Below are positions 11,931 to 24,880 of a stretch of 64,000 nucleotides of DNA, piece after piece. The stretch covers positions 38,446,191-38,510,190 of the forward strand of contig NC_088302.1 of NCBI RefSeq assembly GCF_032854445.1, read 5' to 3'. This stretch comes from Liolophura sinensis. Lineage: Eukaryota; Mollusca; Polyplacophora; Chitonida; Chitonidae. The notes below the pieces were generated by a model, which was not told the origin of the DNA, searched no databases, and saw nothing but the letters and a program-made list of their open reading frames with translations. Position numbers and translations under genes: made by a program. The first letter of the stretch is position 1, and the number at the start of each line of letters is the position of its first letter.

Positions 11931-13079
11931 TAGATTTATATTTCTCGCTCAAAACCGGGTAGCCTCTCTGGCAGCAAATAAATCTGATTGTTAATGTCAG
12001 TAACGCTCGACTATTGGCATAGTCCTACATTTTTCAACAACGGCTTTCCTGACATATTCAGGCAATGTTTCCATTTCTTTATTAAACATCTGCAATATCC
12101 TAAACCTTCCCACCCAATCCATTCTATTCTTTGATCTTTTCTAAGGAGTTACTTTTCAGAGAATTCGTTATCTAGTACCTTAAGGCACAAATAAAGTAAC
12201 TTCATTTCAAGAAATCATGGAAGAGAATTTTCTACTCTGATATAGCTAGGAGCCATGGTTTAGAAGTGGAAATAAGGCCCACGGGAACAATATTAGAAGA
12301 AAAATTGTTTTACTGTTCAAACAAGCGTGGGGAATGTGAAATACGGGAGAACGGTGTTCATGTACGGCAAAGATAGAGTGAAAACAGGTCTATTTTCTTG
12401 CGTTTTTTTGGTTTTGGGGTGTCTCTTCTGGCAATATTTAATGCCTTTCTTCAACTCTCCAATAAACCTCACAAACTCTGCAGCTACACATTATTTGTTC
12501 AGTTATTTGATTATTGTTTAAGGACAGCTCTCTTAGAAAGGACCATGGAAAAACTGTGTCTAAAATATATTTGCTATTTTTGAGAGGTTTCATTGACTAA
12601 ACAGAAGCAGTTTAATTGTCATATTGTACGTAGCCTTTTGGGCGATATTTTTGTGAAATTTCACAAAATGTTATACATGGCTAACTGATGTAGCAAATGA
12701 TCATTTCTTGCGACCGTTCAGATTTTTTGTTTGACTCTTACATTATACTTCAAATCATCTTGTTAAACACAATATAATGGGTGAGCCAATAATCTTCAAA
12801 ACGACAGATTCCGCTTCCACCCGTCAGTCAAAGCATAAATGTTTCACAGTCCTAATAATCGACTGGGAAATAGAAGTGGTCCGTGTTGCACAATTTGATT
12901 TTACAATGGGTCTAATTTTCTTTTAAGTAAAAATAGACAGAGCCATCAAGATCTCTTTGCTTCGTGATTGTATCTAATTGCGCTTATTCCGTGTCCAGGG
13001 ATTGTGTATTCATCGTGTTGAATTAGATAACCAGGTTGGATATACGAACAGTTACAATCAAGCGCAACTGAAATACGTA

Positions 13080-13310
13080 TTTTGTTGTCGACAACTGATA
13101 TTTTAGCATGGTACACGATCTGAATACTGATTTCACGCAGTCACCTAGAACATAACTTGCGTCTTACCAACATCATTGAAAACTGTTGACTGCTTCTCTC
13201 TCCACGAATCCGTCCTATTTTCGTATTTTATATACTTTCTTAGTTCTTTGTTGGTTTGTGTTATACCACATTTTGGCCATTAGCCTTCCTTTGTCAAGGA
13301 TACTCCATCA
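13080..13310 (-). repeat. Dispersed repeat R, copy 2
   Basis: AGCATGGTACACGATCTGAA, ACTGATTTCACGCAGTC and ATTTTCGTATTTTATATAC parallel copy 1 at 11690-11820 in the same orientation, at somewhat lower identity. Confidence 0.6.
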
Positions 13311-13719
13311 AACGCCTCATTCTAAGTTCCTCAAATTTTGCAATGAGTATAACACTCTCGTTGGAAGGTATGGACAGAGTGTTCAGAATCTCTGGCGATC
13401 GGCATTGTGATCAACCACATAGTCGGCGCTGTTATCCTTATTTACATATCTATTACGTGATGGTATTTAACAATATAGATGGCGCTGGTTACCGAGTCTA
13501 ACCGTCTGTCTTGTAGACAGCTTTTATAGAGACTCGCATGTCATGTGTAACATCATAGATGGCGCCTCTTGTAATATGAGATCCTTACTTATTAATGAGA
13601 AAGACGTGATCGTCCGTTACTTTTGAATCACATTCTATTCAGTTAAGATCTGTAACGCTCGTCATTTTCCAACTATATCTAATACCGCTTAACCTGGGGC
13701 TAAGGGCCGGAAAGGCAGC

Positions 13720-14150
13720 CATGCTCATTACATCTGCATGATACCTTTATGAACAGTTGCAATCAAAGCACGACTTGTTTAATTGTTATTTGACCTGGAA
13801 CTCATTCATGGACTACGAATTTGAACTTTGATATGGAATTCATGCCTGGAATATCCACTGTCTGCCCGGCATCATTGAAAACTGATGACCACTTCTCTCT
13901 TGTGTGTTACCGGCTTTATTTCCTATTTGTATAATTTCTTACATACCTTTGGCTGTGGGAGCTGGTGTTAAACGTTGTTTTGGAAATGGATCTTGCGATT
14001 ATCGACTTGGGACGCTCTTTACAGACTACGAATGGTATATGAATGTCGGACATGACGCTGATATTTACGATTATTGACCTGCAAAAGTACATAATGGTTA
14101 ACGGTTGGTATACGAATGTCTGTTGCACAGATTGCAAACAGCTGTACGGA
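13720..14150 (-). repeat. Dispersed repeat R, copy 3 (degraded)
   Basis: CATCATTGAAAACTGATGAC, then a GTTAAACGTTGTTTTGG and TTGCGATTATCGAC segment, line up with copies 1 and 2 and with the inverse of 21680-21870. It is the most degraded of the three adjacent copies. Confidence 0.5.
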
Positions 14151-14819
14151 CATGCCTGAAAGTACAACCTAGACAGCCTTCAGTCAAATTATCTTCCAGC
14201 ATAACGCGTTTCGGACAAAAGTTCTTTGACCGGCTTTGATTAGACCTTTCAGTGTGCTCAACGGAAATGAAATTATACGACTAACATCTGGCTCTTGTCC
14301 TCACAAAGCGGGATAATGGATTTCTGGCATTTTCATTTTTTCATATTTCCTTTCTTTTTTATTTGTTTCAAAGTTGATTTAGTTTTGGTGTTTCGGTAGA
14401 GGAAGGGCGGATTTTTCTCTCAGTTTGGCACTGAGACATTGTCCAAACAATATTATTTTTCAGATTCCATTCAAACTTGGAAAGTAATATACATAGCATT
14501 ATACAATGTACAGTGTGAAGCCAGGTTGGGTTGGTTTTCAAGCATTGGTGAGAAACATGGCGGCCATCTTCCTTTAACAGTTATTACACCTTGTCCCAAC
14601 AATAACGAAAACTAAACCAGTCGTCCTTTCATTGATGTTATTCATGTTCCAGTGACCATGTATGAAGCGGGGTAGGGGATAACCAACCTGAAACTTAATT
14701 AAACAAATTAAACTCAGAGAAAATATGCAAAATGAAATTATGAAGCATTGATTAAAGCAAGTCATTTGTTAGTACCGTTATGTTATATACAATGCAGCCG
14801 TTTTGTTAAAGGTGGAGAA

Positions 14820-15200
14820 AACATAAAAATGACAGAGGAAAGAGTGAGAAAAGTTATTCCTAAATGTGGTCTTCAACATTTTTTCCGATTTTTCTTTAAG
14901 GAGAAAAAGACATGAAAATAATTTTTATATGGTTGGTATTTGGGACCACCTTTTTGATGTAAACAACAAATTTACATTCAAATAAATTTATTAGACAAGC
15001 ATCATATCCTTATTTAGAACATTATTATGGAACAACGATAAATACCAAAAGTTGGTCCCAAATACCCACCATACAAAAAAAAATTTCAAATACCCTTTTC
15101 TCTTGAGCCCCCCCCCCCCCCAAATATTAAAGAACATATTTGCAAATACGTTTTGACGCTCTTTCATCTGAATTTGGCATCATTTTTATGTTTTCTTCTC
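14820..15200 (+). repeat. Dispersed element M, short form
   Basis: Highly similar to 41955-42510. Shared segments include GTGGAGAAAACATAAAAATG, ACAACAAATTTACATTCAAA, ATAAATTTATTAGACAAGCA and TTTTGACGCTCTTTCATC. This copy lacks about 160 bp present at 42115-42275. Identity in the shared parts exceeds 85 percent by eye, higher than most repeats here, so it was probably mobile more recently. A 14-15 base poly(C) tract lies near 15107-15121. Confidence 0.7.
14928..15073. repeat. Hairpin core of element M (about 27-bp inverted repeats)
   Basis: GGTATTTGGGACC (14935-14947) is the perfect reverse complement of 15054-15066. The pairing extends both ways with two or three mismatches over about 27 bp (14928-14955 with 15046-15073). 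A fold-back or MITE-like origin is plausible; no transposase is present. Confidence 0.7.
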
Positions 15201-15228
15201 CTTTGACTGAACTGCTACCCATGTTTTC

Positions 15229-15385
15229 TTTATTTATGCCTTACTCAAGAATATATCATTTATACGACGTCTGCCAACACTATTATGGGAGGAAACCGGA
15301 CAGAGCTCGGTGGAAATCCACGATCATCCGCAGATCGCTAGTAGACCTTTCAACGTACGGCCGGAAAGGAAACTCGGCCACGGTT
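15229..15385 (-). mobile_element. SINE family 1, headless
   Basis: TTTATTTATGCCTTACTCAAG, a diverged TATACGACGTCTGCC, GGGAGGAAACCGGACAGAGC and ACGTACGGCCGGAAAGGAAA give the body in minus orientation; the tRNA-like head is lost after about 15385. Confidence 0.75.
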
Positions 15386-15977
15386 CCTACTACACAAGTA
15401 GTTACGTTTATCACAATATAGGTGCGAATGCAACCATTTTCCTGTATCATTTAGTGTAATGTGAAATGTTTTTCTAGGAGAAATAGTGAAGGCCAATTAC
15501 AACATACGATCAAATTACATGTTTTCAATTGGGTTGCATGAGGTATAATTGTTATAAATAGCGCAAATTGTGAATATCCCGACCATGCTATAAACACAGC
15601 CCCCGCGAGGGATGTTCAAAGTCTTCAAGAGACACTCACGTATTATATTTATGGCACTTAAATACCAATTTGTAATGTTGCATTTCTTGTTAATAGCGAA
15701 GGTGATAGTAATGTGAAACAAGGCGCGGCATAAATGTCAGAGAATCTAGTCGCGTAATCCCAGATCAAATCTCCAGTATACCGTTTCATATAGCCTTTAT
15801 CTGTGAACGAAATCCCGTCAAATACTAAACAGATAAGTCATTCAAGTTCAGTATTTGTTTATCCTAACTTTCCCTGGCGTGAAGTAGTATGGTAGAGTTA
15901 CCAACATTCGGATTCCATCTTTTACCACAAAATCAAAATCGAACCATTATTGGCTATGATAGTTTATATGCTGATTG

Positions 15978-16140
15978 ATTTATTTCTTTATTTGATTAGC
16001 ATTTATTGTCGCATTAGACTTAACAGTTCTATGACAGGCAGGTTTATGGATGGAGGAAACCTGCTCGCTCTGAGTAGACTATCGCCCTTAGGAAAATACG
16101 AGACAAATATACTGTTCTAGCTAAAGCCCCAGACAAACAA
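15978..16140 (-). mobile_element. Degenerate SINE-like fragment
   Basis: TTTATTTCTTTATTTGATTA followed by GGAGGAAACCTGCTCG keeps the order of the SINE family 1 tail and body, but the intervening sequence is poorly conserved. It could be a separate, older SINE family. Confidence 0.4.
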
Positions 16141-16827
16141 AGCTGATTTCAAGCCCGCTACCTGTTGGTCATGGCAGTACATCCATTGCGAAGTGAAAAC
16201 CACTTCATTCACTCCGACGAGAGCCTCATTAATGGAAAGTCTACAGCTACCCGAAAGGCTTTATCTAGATGTTCACCTTGGATTTGTCCAGGAATAAGAA
16301 GAGTCGTTTGTTAGTCAGACAGATTTCGTAATCGAATAATTCATGACTACATTGACGAAACTCGTTCCAGCTTGCCCGTGGCATCCAATACCGATTTCTT
16401 CGATTAAGCCAGTAATGCTATTAGTGGAAGTATTTGGCTTTTCGTCCGTATTGTACATACGACGTACGCCAGACTAAATCGTTAGGTAATATGCGAGGCC
16501 TTAAGTCCAGAACTTTAGAATCAATGTCATCGCTATATAGAGGTAACACCTAAATGTATTGGATTTTTGGGAAGATGAATGGTATGTATTATAGTGTTAG
16601 GTATAGAACTTTCAGAATGGTTTAGTGTAAGCAATCTCAGCTCCTAGTTCTTTGTTCATGAGGTCGATGAAAATGATCGATGTTTGGTTAAGTGTTTTTT
16701 TAAGTGGTGGACTCCACATCTTATCGCTGCGGCATTCAGTCACTGGCCGTAAACCGTTCAAAAATATTCTACATGGTTAGTAGGCCCTACCAGAACATGC
16801 TTAAAGTCCTAAATTGATGTTATTGAA

Positions 16828-17188
16828 GGTGTTTTATATGGTGATGGTATGACGATGTTTTCTATGGCGACAGTATAACGGTGTTTTCTATGGTGACAGT
16901 ATGACGGCGTTTTGTATGGTAACAGTATAAAGGTGTTTTCTATGGTGACAGTCCAACGCTGTTTTCTATGGTGACAGTATGACGGCGTTTTCTATGGTGA
17001 CAGGATAACGGTGTTTTCTATGGTGACAGTATAACGGCGTTTTGTATGGTGACAGTATAACGGTGTTTTTTTATGGTGACAGTATAACGCTGTTTTCTAT
17101 GGTGACATTACAACGCTGTTTTCTATGGTGACAGTATGACGACGTTTTGTATGGTGATAGGATAACAGTGTTTTCTATGGTGACAGTG
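16828..17188. repeat. 26-bp minisatellite, about 14 copies
   Basis: Units of 26 bp follow GTTTTCTATGGTGACAGTAT plus AACGGT, with variant positions (AACGGT, GACGGC, CAACGCT) shared between non-adjacent units. That indicates homogenisation by unequal exchange. One unit has an extended T run (GTTTTTTTATGG). Non-coding. Confidence 0.95.
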
Positions 17189-17548
17189 GTGCGGCTTTAG
17201 ATTCGAATCATGAGAATTAATTTCCTATCTTATGTGAAATAGAACACGACAAAGCCTGCAGACGATGCTTTATAAAATTCCTCATTCAGCTTCAATTAAC
17301 TTTTTTGGCCTAGAGTCGAAAACGAGTAATTATATTCTCTAGAACCTACTAGATGTTGGTTTAGCTCAAGCCGTAGGCAAAGAGTCGCAGATATTCCCAC
17401 CTTCATTGTTCTTAGCCTGTTGTGTTCCCGGCAATAAACGGTCGACTGAGTTCCTGTGGTTATTTAGATTGCCTAACATGAAGGTGGTTGCAGATCGTTT
17501 GCCTCCCATCTATATGACATTCACCTCCAGGTCGCTCTGTGGATGTCA

Positions 17549-17692
17549 GTAACAAAGTGGCCGGTGTTTTAGCTCGAAGGCTCAGGTTTTATCCACCCAT
17601 GCGGATGTAAACCTTTGTCGGTAACAAAGTGGCCGGTGTTTTAGCTCGGACACTCAGGTTTTATCCACCCATGAAAGTGACCACCATCGGTT
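17549..17692 (+). repeat. 72-bp tandem duplication of a SINE-body-like segment
   Basis: Two adjacent copies start GTAACAAAGTGGCCGGTGTT at 17549 and 17621 and share CTCAGGTTTTATCCACCCAT. The same body motif (GAGCACCCAGGTTTATTACATCC) occurs at about 33575 in the U block, so this is probably a duplicated piece of a tRNA-derived SINE. Confidence 0.75.
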
Positions 17693-18489
17693 AACTAAAA
17701 ACATTTCTTGGGTACTGACTTAAACCCCAATCACTAATACCCCCAAAATATAAATACTAACTTGCAAATGTAAATTAAATTACAGTTTAATGCAGATTTA
17801 AGTTTGGGGTTACATGATGTAGTCGAATATGTGAATTAGGGGTGGGTACCACAGAAGGTCACCTTGGGCTGAGACGAATAATTCGTCCCAGCCTTTGGTG
17901 AGCTCGCTTTTTCGCTAAAATACTTAAAGAGGCCATACCGGCAATTTTTAGCACAAATCCGTTAAAATTTTTAGAGTCGATCAAATAATTACTTTTGACA
18001 AAATATCAGATTCGTCTATGCACGTGTTACTTTTCAAAATCGGATCGCATTATAACTTTTTGGAAAACTAAGATCATTTTAACATTGTAAATAGTACAGG
18101 TATTTACCGATAGGCCCCAATATGGGTTTTCCGTGGTAAATACAGAAAATTTGATTTGACTAACGAATGTCGCTTTGTAGCCAAAAATCTCCCTTTAAAC
18201 TGGCCCTTTAAACTGAAGCTGTAACATGCTGTATACGTATACATGCAGACTAAATTTTGTAAAACGTAGCGTAAACTTTTTGTCAAAGTCTTAGAACTGA
18301 ACCACGACTAACTAGTATCCTGTAACAAACGAAACTTCTGCAGTTTTATCAAGAAACGTATGCAATGTATGCTAGACAACGCCCACTGGATAAGTTTTGA
18401 TCCAACAGACTGTAAGCAGTGTCTAGGAGTTACGTTTTAGTTTGGTTAATGGAAATCGATGAAAATGCCATCAGTTCTTATACATCTCA

Positions 18490-18770
18490 TAAATGAGGCC
18501 TGGCAGTATACCCTAATGAACGTGAATTATATACAAAAGCTCTCAGTAAAAGCCTAGTCTAAGTCTGTCCGGTCATTGACAGCGGGTTGGTTTTCCATAC
18601 ACCTTGATCGTCCCACATCTAATTACCCTCTCCGTACTAGCTTCCTGAACGCCGTTTCTAACAGAGTCCGACGGCTGGAGATAAGTGTGACCAACTTCGG
18701 GAATGTTTCGATGGTCATAGAAAGCTGCGGGGATCCCAGCAGCCTGTGGACCAGTTTCATAAATGTTTAA
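18490..18770 (-). repeat. Inverted copy of block P start
   Basis: Its reverse complement matches 120-420: CCACATCTAATTACCCTCTC here corresponds to GAGAGGGTAATTAGATGTGG near 255, followed by matching GAGATAAGTGTGACCAAC and TGTGGACCAGTTTCAT segments. The 64-codon frame at 18576-18770 is inside the repeat and is not a gene. Confidence 0.7.
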
Positions 18771-19816
18771 AAGCTACAGAAGTCCTCGACAGCGGAAGAA
18801 TCGGATGTTTTATTTTAATGATTGGGTAGGCCTGGCTATTTTGCTGACTAAACTAAAATTGATCAATTCATGCAAGGTCGGACAAAGATGTCGGTAGAAA
18901 TCTGACTCACAGTGATGATAACCTCCGTGGTTAGGAACTCACAAAAACAACGTCCAAACATAATCTATCGTTACTTTCCTAATCTTTTGTCATCTCCAGA
19001 CACAAAGTGTTGTATTATTCATTTGTGAATCTGAGTATACCATTCGCTCCACTCTGTGAATGTGTTGAGATATTTGATTCGCCTAGCTCTCAGAGGAATT
19101 GAGGTGTATTCGACGTCCTGTTTTTTGGAGGCAATTCTCTACTGAAACCAATAAAATACTAAACACAGAACATTTAGAGAGCAACGCATTTTTATTTTAT
19201 TTTTTTATATTTATTTTGTTTGGTTTTATTTATCATTTCGAATTTCACCAACTAAAAGAACATATGAACAATACCGTAATGCTAGCAAATTGTAAAAGAT
19301 GACGCAAGACACATCGTGATATGAATCTTCAAGATCGGAGACTTATCAGTGCAATACTGATAAACGGGGTTGTAACGACAGATGAAACCACTGAACCATG
19401 CATTCTTAAAAATCCTAAAAGGTAAAGAACATTCATTTGATGGATTTATTTCAATGTTGTTTAACGCCACACTCAACAATTTTTCAGTTACAGGAAAGTT
19501 TACTATACTGGAAAGCATGCAGTAAACAGCTAACCTGCAACGTTGGCAAGTCACTGAGGAGTTTTCACGGATGTGACTTGCACGCCATATTAGGGAAACA
19601 TAATAATACAACCACTCGTTGTTAACAGGCTCCATGTACAATCAACAAAAGTGAAATAATGTTAAAAGTGATGTATTTTTCACTTAAATCTCTTGTCAAA
19701 CACAGAAAAGGCTGCATCCCTGAGGAATGACGCCACTGTGTCTGGCGTTGTGAATTTCAGGCATACTTTTGAATTTTTAAATTTTTATGCATCGTGCCTA
19801 ATATCCATTTCCGTAC

Positions 19817-19966
19817 GTGGGAAGGTCTGTCAACAACGTGCGGATGGTCGTGGGTTTTCCCCGGCCTCTTCCTGTTCAGTTTCCACCCACCATAATGCTG
19901 GCCGCCGTCGTATAAGTGAAATATTCTTGAGTACGACATAAAACACAAATCAAATAAATAAAAGCA
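19817..19966 (+). mobile_element. SINE family 1, 5'-truncated
   Basis: CGTGGGAAGGTCTGTCAACA, GTGGGTTTTCCCCGG, ACCATAATGCTGGCCGCCGT and TGAAATATTCTTGAGTACG run through to AATCAAATAAATAAA. Head absent. Confidence 0.85.
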
Positions 19967-21679
19967 AATAAATATCCATTTCGGTAAATAACATTTTTGA
20001 AATTACTTTTTGTAATGGCATAACTTTAATGCTCAAAGTTGAAACGTGACCACTGTGAATTGACTAGTCCTCTTTTAAAACATGGGATTTACCACTCTAG
20101 TTTTCCCGTAAAACATCATTAAATGCTTCCAAAACCTAAACAGTTCAGCCTCTCATTATAGATTTTAGATGGAAAAGTTTCCTCTGTCTAGAACCCCTGA
20201 TACTAGTTCTATACAACAAAAACCAACGGCCCTACCTCGGCGTTAGTCTTTCCAACCTGTTAAGCCATTGATCACCAGAGCCCTTTTGATGAAAGGTTGA
20301 GAATGAAGTCATTCTCTGACCAGTTACGGGATTTTGATCTTCAAAACTGAAAGCAGTGGCCTGTCACGGAAGTGCGGAATGTTTATACGTTAAGCGGTGG
20401 GGGGTTCACCTCCTACACTACTTTGTGTAGTCAGAGGACATCAGAAGGGATGGTGATTTCTCTGAGAGAGAGATCGAGTGAGTTTCAATGTCAGTTAGAC
20501 GGCTGACTAACTTTTACTCAACTGTGCAACTTCTAATGACCGTTAAGTCGATATGGTGCTTATTAACTTCAAACCTTCACTGATTTATCCACTGTTGAGG
20601 AAATGTCCAAAAGGAGTAAAAGCAGACAGGACACAGGCATAGACCTCAGGTGGTGTGAATTCGATGTACTCAACCGTGTGATATTGTGACAATAGAAATA
20701 AAACTTGAAAGCTTCCCTTGGTTACGGAAGATGATTTTATCAAAGCTCTATCATTTATTTCCGCTGAGCCCAATATGCTTTAGGAGATGCCATATAGATA
20801 CCAGGCTGGATCAGGTTTAACGACCCGGATCAGCGATGCGGGCTAACGGTTAGTCACATACGCACATAACACAATTACAGCGAACGTATTGTCAGATAAG
20901 AGCGAGACAGATCACAATATTACGTTGGACAAACTATTACCATTGCCAGAAGACCTTGTGATATAACTGTTGGGTAACTGTACCATTCTTAACGGATTGT
21001 CAGGGTCATTTTGTCTTCACGTATAATATATACTAACTTTGAAACTTTAAAATATGTAAGACTTACGATATAAATCCTTATTTTTATGTTGTTGTTTTTC
21101 TTATCTTTTCAGTATTATGTTCTCTTTTTCTGTGAATGTTTGAATTCAAAATTTTAAACAATACAGTTAAGTGCGGCTATGTACTAACGAACCTTCATCA
21201 GTGTGGCTATGCTCAGCTTACTTCATTCATCAACAAGGCGTCATTGTATAAGTGAGTTATTCTGGACTAACTTGTGAAACAAAAATAAAATAATTAGATA
21301 CAGGATTACCTTGGGAAGACAAAAGCAAGAAGTAAATTTGAGGATCTGAAAAAGGTGACAGTGGCTTTGTGAAATGTGAACACTTAAAAAAGGTAAACTA
21401 AGCATTTAAGTGAAAAATCGTTTATCTGATCCTTTTTAATAGCGCAGCATGCACAATCAGTGTATGGTCGTTATTATGTCAAAGTCATTTAGTATTAATT
21501 TGGTCGACGCCAGCTGAGACGAACATATAACTGTGGTGTTTGTCTCAGATACCAGTTATTCCTCATTAGGTGACAGCTGGACATCACTGCCAAAAAGCTA
21601 AAAAAAAAAAAAAAACACCCGGTTTTTCGATATGAACGTTCGAATTGCTTTGGATTGCAAGACTATTAAATCAAAATTC
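19967..21679. other. Intergenic sequence, nothing recognised
   Basis: No gene or array found. It includes a GAGAGAGAGA stretch near 20461 and an A tract at about 21600-21616. The region just before it (19441-19500) has a short TTTAACGCCACACTCAAC motif that resembles a SINE tail but is too short to classify. Confidence 0.4.
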
Positions 21680-21870
21680 TAAGTTCAATCTGTGAGTCGA
21701 AACAGACATTCGCATACCAGTCGTCAGCAAATATCGACGTTCCGGATCAATAATCGCAAGGCGCATACCCAAAACGACGTTTAACACATACCACGACAAA
21801 ACTGAGGAACGAAATAAGGACGGAATCATGCAAAGAGAAGCAGTAAATGACCTATGTATCTTCCATCTCA
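21680..21870 (+). repeat. Dispersed repeat R, copy 4
   Basis: GATCAATAATCGCAAGGCGC, CCCAAAACGACGTTTAACAC and AAGGACGGAATCATGCAAAG match 56850-56950 (GTCAATAATCGCAAGGCCAA, CAAAACGACGTTTGACAC). The orientation is opposite to the copies at 11-14 kb. Confidence 0.7.
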
Positions 21871-23505
21871 TTGTTCCATACTCTGATGTCATAGAATTGA
21901 GATTTTGGTACAATTTTGGACAGTTTATTTCTATGCGTTAAACTGCATTCCGATAGTGTAAGAGTTTTAAAACCTTTACATGTGTGTTTGATTATTAGAA
22001 TTTTAGCGAGTTGTCAAGTGACAAAGTGAATAAAGCAATCTGAGCAGTCTAGTCTTGAAGCAAAGCAGACGGCTCTTCTTGGATGAACTTTGATCGTTTA
22101 CATATTTGACTACCATTTTCTGTATACAAAGAGGATTGGTCCGTTTTAGTCTACCACTGGACACCTCACGTCTTGTAGGAGTATATGTTTTACTTACAGA
22201 ATCCTTGGTGTTCACGGTTTTATAGTCCATAACTCGTCAAGCCCCACATCCATAAAAACTAGTCTACATATTTGTAAATGATGACTGAGATGTCATGTCC
22301 TTGAGATGAAATTTAGGTTCATTTTTACTTTGTAATATGAGGCTCGAAATGTTATTTTATTAAAATATTCTGAAATTTAACTTTTATTGTCACAACCCGT
22401 GATCACAAATACAGCGAAAGCCTTGCCCGAACTATTGATTGCGTTATAAGTTTGCCTGTTGCAAAACACTTTCATCTTTTTTTTATGAAGTTGGACTAGT
22501 TATGAGTTATTACCGCCCCTTTTAAAAGCATGGACCAGAGACTGATCACCTGTTATATCTCCTTCCTTCCGCAGACAATGGAGTAGGGATAAACATGGTA
22601 ATTTATCATGGTAAAATCACTTTTGTTGATGATGTAGTCGTCAGGTTATCAAAATGACGCATGGGTACTGAGTATTATAAGTTGAATTCCTATTCATATA
22701 CGAGGAGGTATAATTATGTTACAGACAGAGCCACGAGTCCTACACATTGGCTATGGAATATTTATGTACACCTCTGGTACACCGTGTCAGAGAATGCCAC
22801 GCAGATCATACTAACGAGAAATTCCTGCAGCTGAACCAGCAATAAAACATCCTATAATTGTAACCTTTATATTCATTGGAAATGAAGACGGCTTAGTGAC
22901 TTTTGACATTAGTATACCGATGTTCTCATCGGGTAAACAGAGAAATAATTAATGAGAAAGTTGAGTCATTTAAATCTTCCATGATACCACATGTACATAA
23001 GATTATAAATACAAATTTCCAATGGCGTCTTTATATGTAAACTGACGTTGGCGTCAAATTCTCTTCTAAAGTGTTAAAATAGTTGAACTATTAAGATATT
23101 CAAATTTCCCGCAAGAGCATGTATTCCGGTATAGTTGTGTTGGTTTTAAGCCAGTTAGTCTTACCATGGCGACTTGTGTCTTTATGTTCTTTACTTATGG
23201 TGTATTTATTCAATAAATACTATCCATTTTAATTTCTACCCTGTACAGAAGGATGGGATAAATGGCGATGTGTGTTGCAGAATATCGAGAACATTGAACG
23301 CAGGTAACTGATGTCTCATATTCAAGAATCTGTAAGCTTATGCACCTGTCTACCCACTATTCCTCTAGCTATAGAGACTGTACCTATTTCTGTGGTGATA
23401 TCACCAGATTAATATACAATACCGATATGGCTAGTGGGAAACGTATAGAAGTGTATCATACTGAAATATGCAGTGACGATCGTGTAATAATTAGTACCTG
23501 TTTGT
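21871..23505. other. Intergenic sequence, nothing recognised
   Basis: AT-rich, no repeats or domain-bearing frames recognised. The 75-codon minus frame at 22003-22230 lacks supporting evidence. Confidence 0.4.
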
Positions 23506-23612
23506 TGTTGAAGGTTTCTCCTGGGCTCTGTCCGGTTTCCTCCCACCGTAATGCTGTCCGCCCGTCGTATATTCTCGATATATTCCTGCCGAGTACGGCG
23601 TAAAACAAATAA
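23506..23612 (+). mobile_element. SINE family 1, 3' fragment
   Basis: CTCCTGGGCTCTGTCCGGTT, TCCTCCCACCGTAATGCTG, then a slightly rearranged CCGTCGTATATTC and GCCGAGTACGGCGTAAAACA. Head and most of the first half are missing. Confidence 0.75.
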
Positions 23613-23929
23613 TGTACATAACAGATAAAATACCGACAGCCGCATAGCCTTTCAAGCTGATTTAAGATTTTATTCTGTAATTTATGTTCAAAGATGACAT
23701 TCGCTTTGCCATCTTTGTTTCTCGGAATTCGACGTCCTGGTGAATGTGCATTGCTGTACCATCGCTGCAATGCTTTAAGATTTTCCAGTTTCCATTGTTT
23801 TCCGGACCTCGGTTTTAATAAGGGTCCGACAGTGCTTTATTCATTGAGCAGTTTTACATCAAATTTATCACCTTGATTAGGATTGCTCCTCTAAAGGGAA
23901 ATTCTTTTCTTAAAGTGGATGAAAAGCAT

Positions 23930-24880
23930 TCCAACACCAGTGAAAATAAAAAGAAGTCAGTTTATAAACAAACTGAAGATGCGATGTACATTTTGAAAGT
24001 GTGACTTTCTGGGAGCTTTCCATGTACACTGTAGGAGGAGTTAGCTAGAGAAAATTTGGCTGAAGTTGAGTACGACTTAATTGAAGTCGGCTACGCTTTG
24101 ACTTATGTTTTTTTTTTTCATCTTGACTGAAGTTCTGAACAACTTGACCAAAGTTTGCTACGAGTGCGATTCTCCGTGGGTAGGACATGGAGGGCATTGC
24201 TACAGGTTCCCAAAGACCTTGAAGAGTAAAGTCATGATTCTCATCATGATGCCATATAGTTGATCGCGGGTGCCAAGTTAAAATGTATTTAAGATTTAGT
24301 GTTTTTCATTTCACCTTCCTTACCCTCATCATACGCGTGTAGCTTACGCCATTCTGGCATCTTTAAAAAGTGGTTACGACTTACACTGCCAAGCTGCCTG
24401 CTTTGTTTTTCGAACTGCTTTCATTTTATAAAATTCCATCTGACGAAGGATTTACTTTTTTGATTTACCAAAGGAAGTTGACTTTCAACATTTTTTTTAT
24501 CTTTCCTTTCTTTCTTGTTTTTGTTTGTTGAATGATTTTTGGACAGACAGCATTTCGTGTCATTTGGTTTCTTGACGTTAAAAAAATAACAGTTGTTTTG
24601 TAACTTAAAAAGAAGGACACACGTTAAACAAAGTTTCCACTTTACTTAGATTTATTTAAGGCCGTGGCTAATCTTATGGCACGTCGATCCTTGGACCTTT
24701 ATCTACACAACCAAACGAGAAAGGTTGGTTCCATGCCGGCTTTACGACAAGAGGAATAATTTCAACTTTGACAAGCAGTTAATTGAGAAAAGAATAAGCA
24801 AGATCCCTCAACGATACTCCATTAAAAGCCCTTCTTGTACTTTGCATTTAATATAACACTGGATAGCTAATACTGGTGAG
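23930..24880 (+). repeat. Block T, copy 1 of the large tandem unit
   Basis: Collinear with 38370-40020. Shared anchors include CTGTAGGAGGAGTTA (24032, 38475), GGGCATTGCTAC, AGTGCCAAGTTAAA-type, CACAACCAAACGAGAAAGGT (24707, 39842) and TTTCAACTTTGACAAGCAGT (24758, 39911). It ends just before the 8.4-kb stretch that contains the LINE. No coding potential. Confidence 0.75.
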
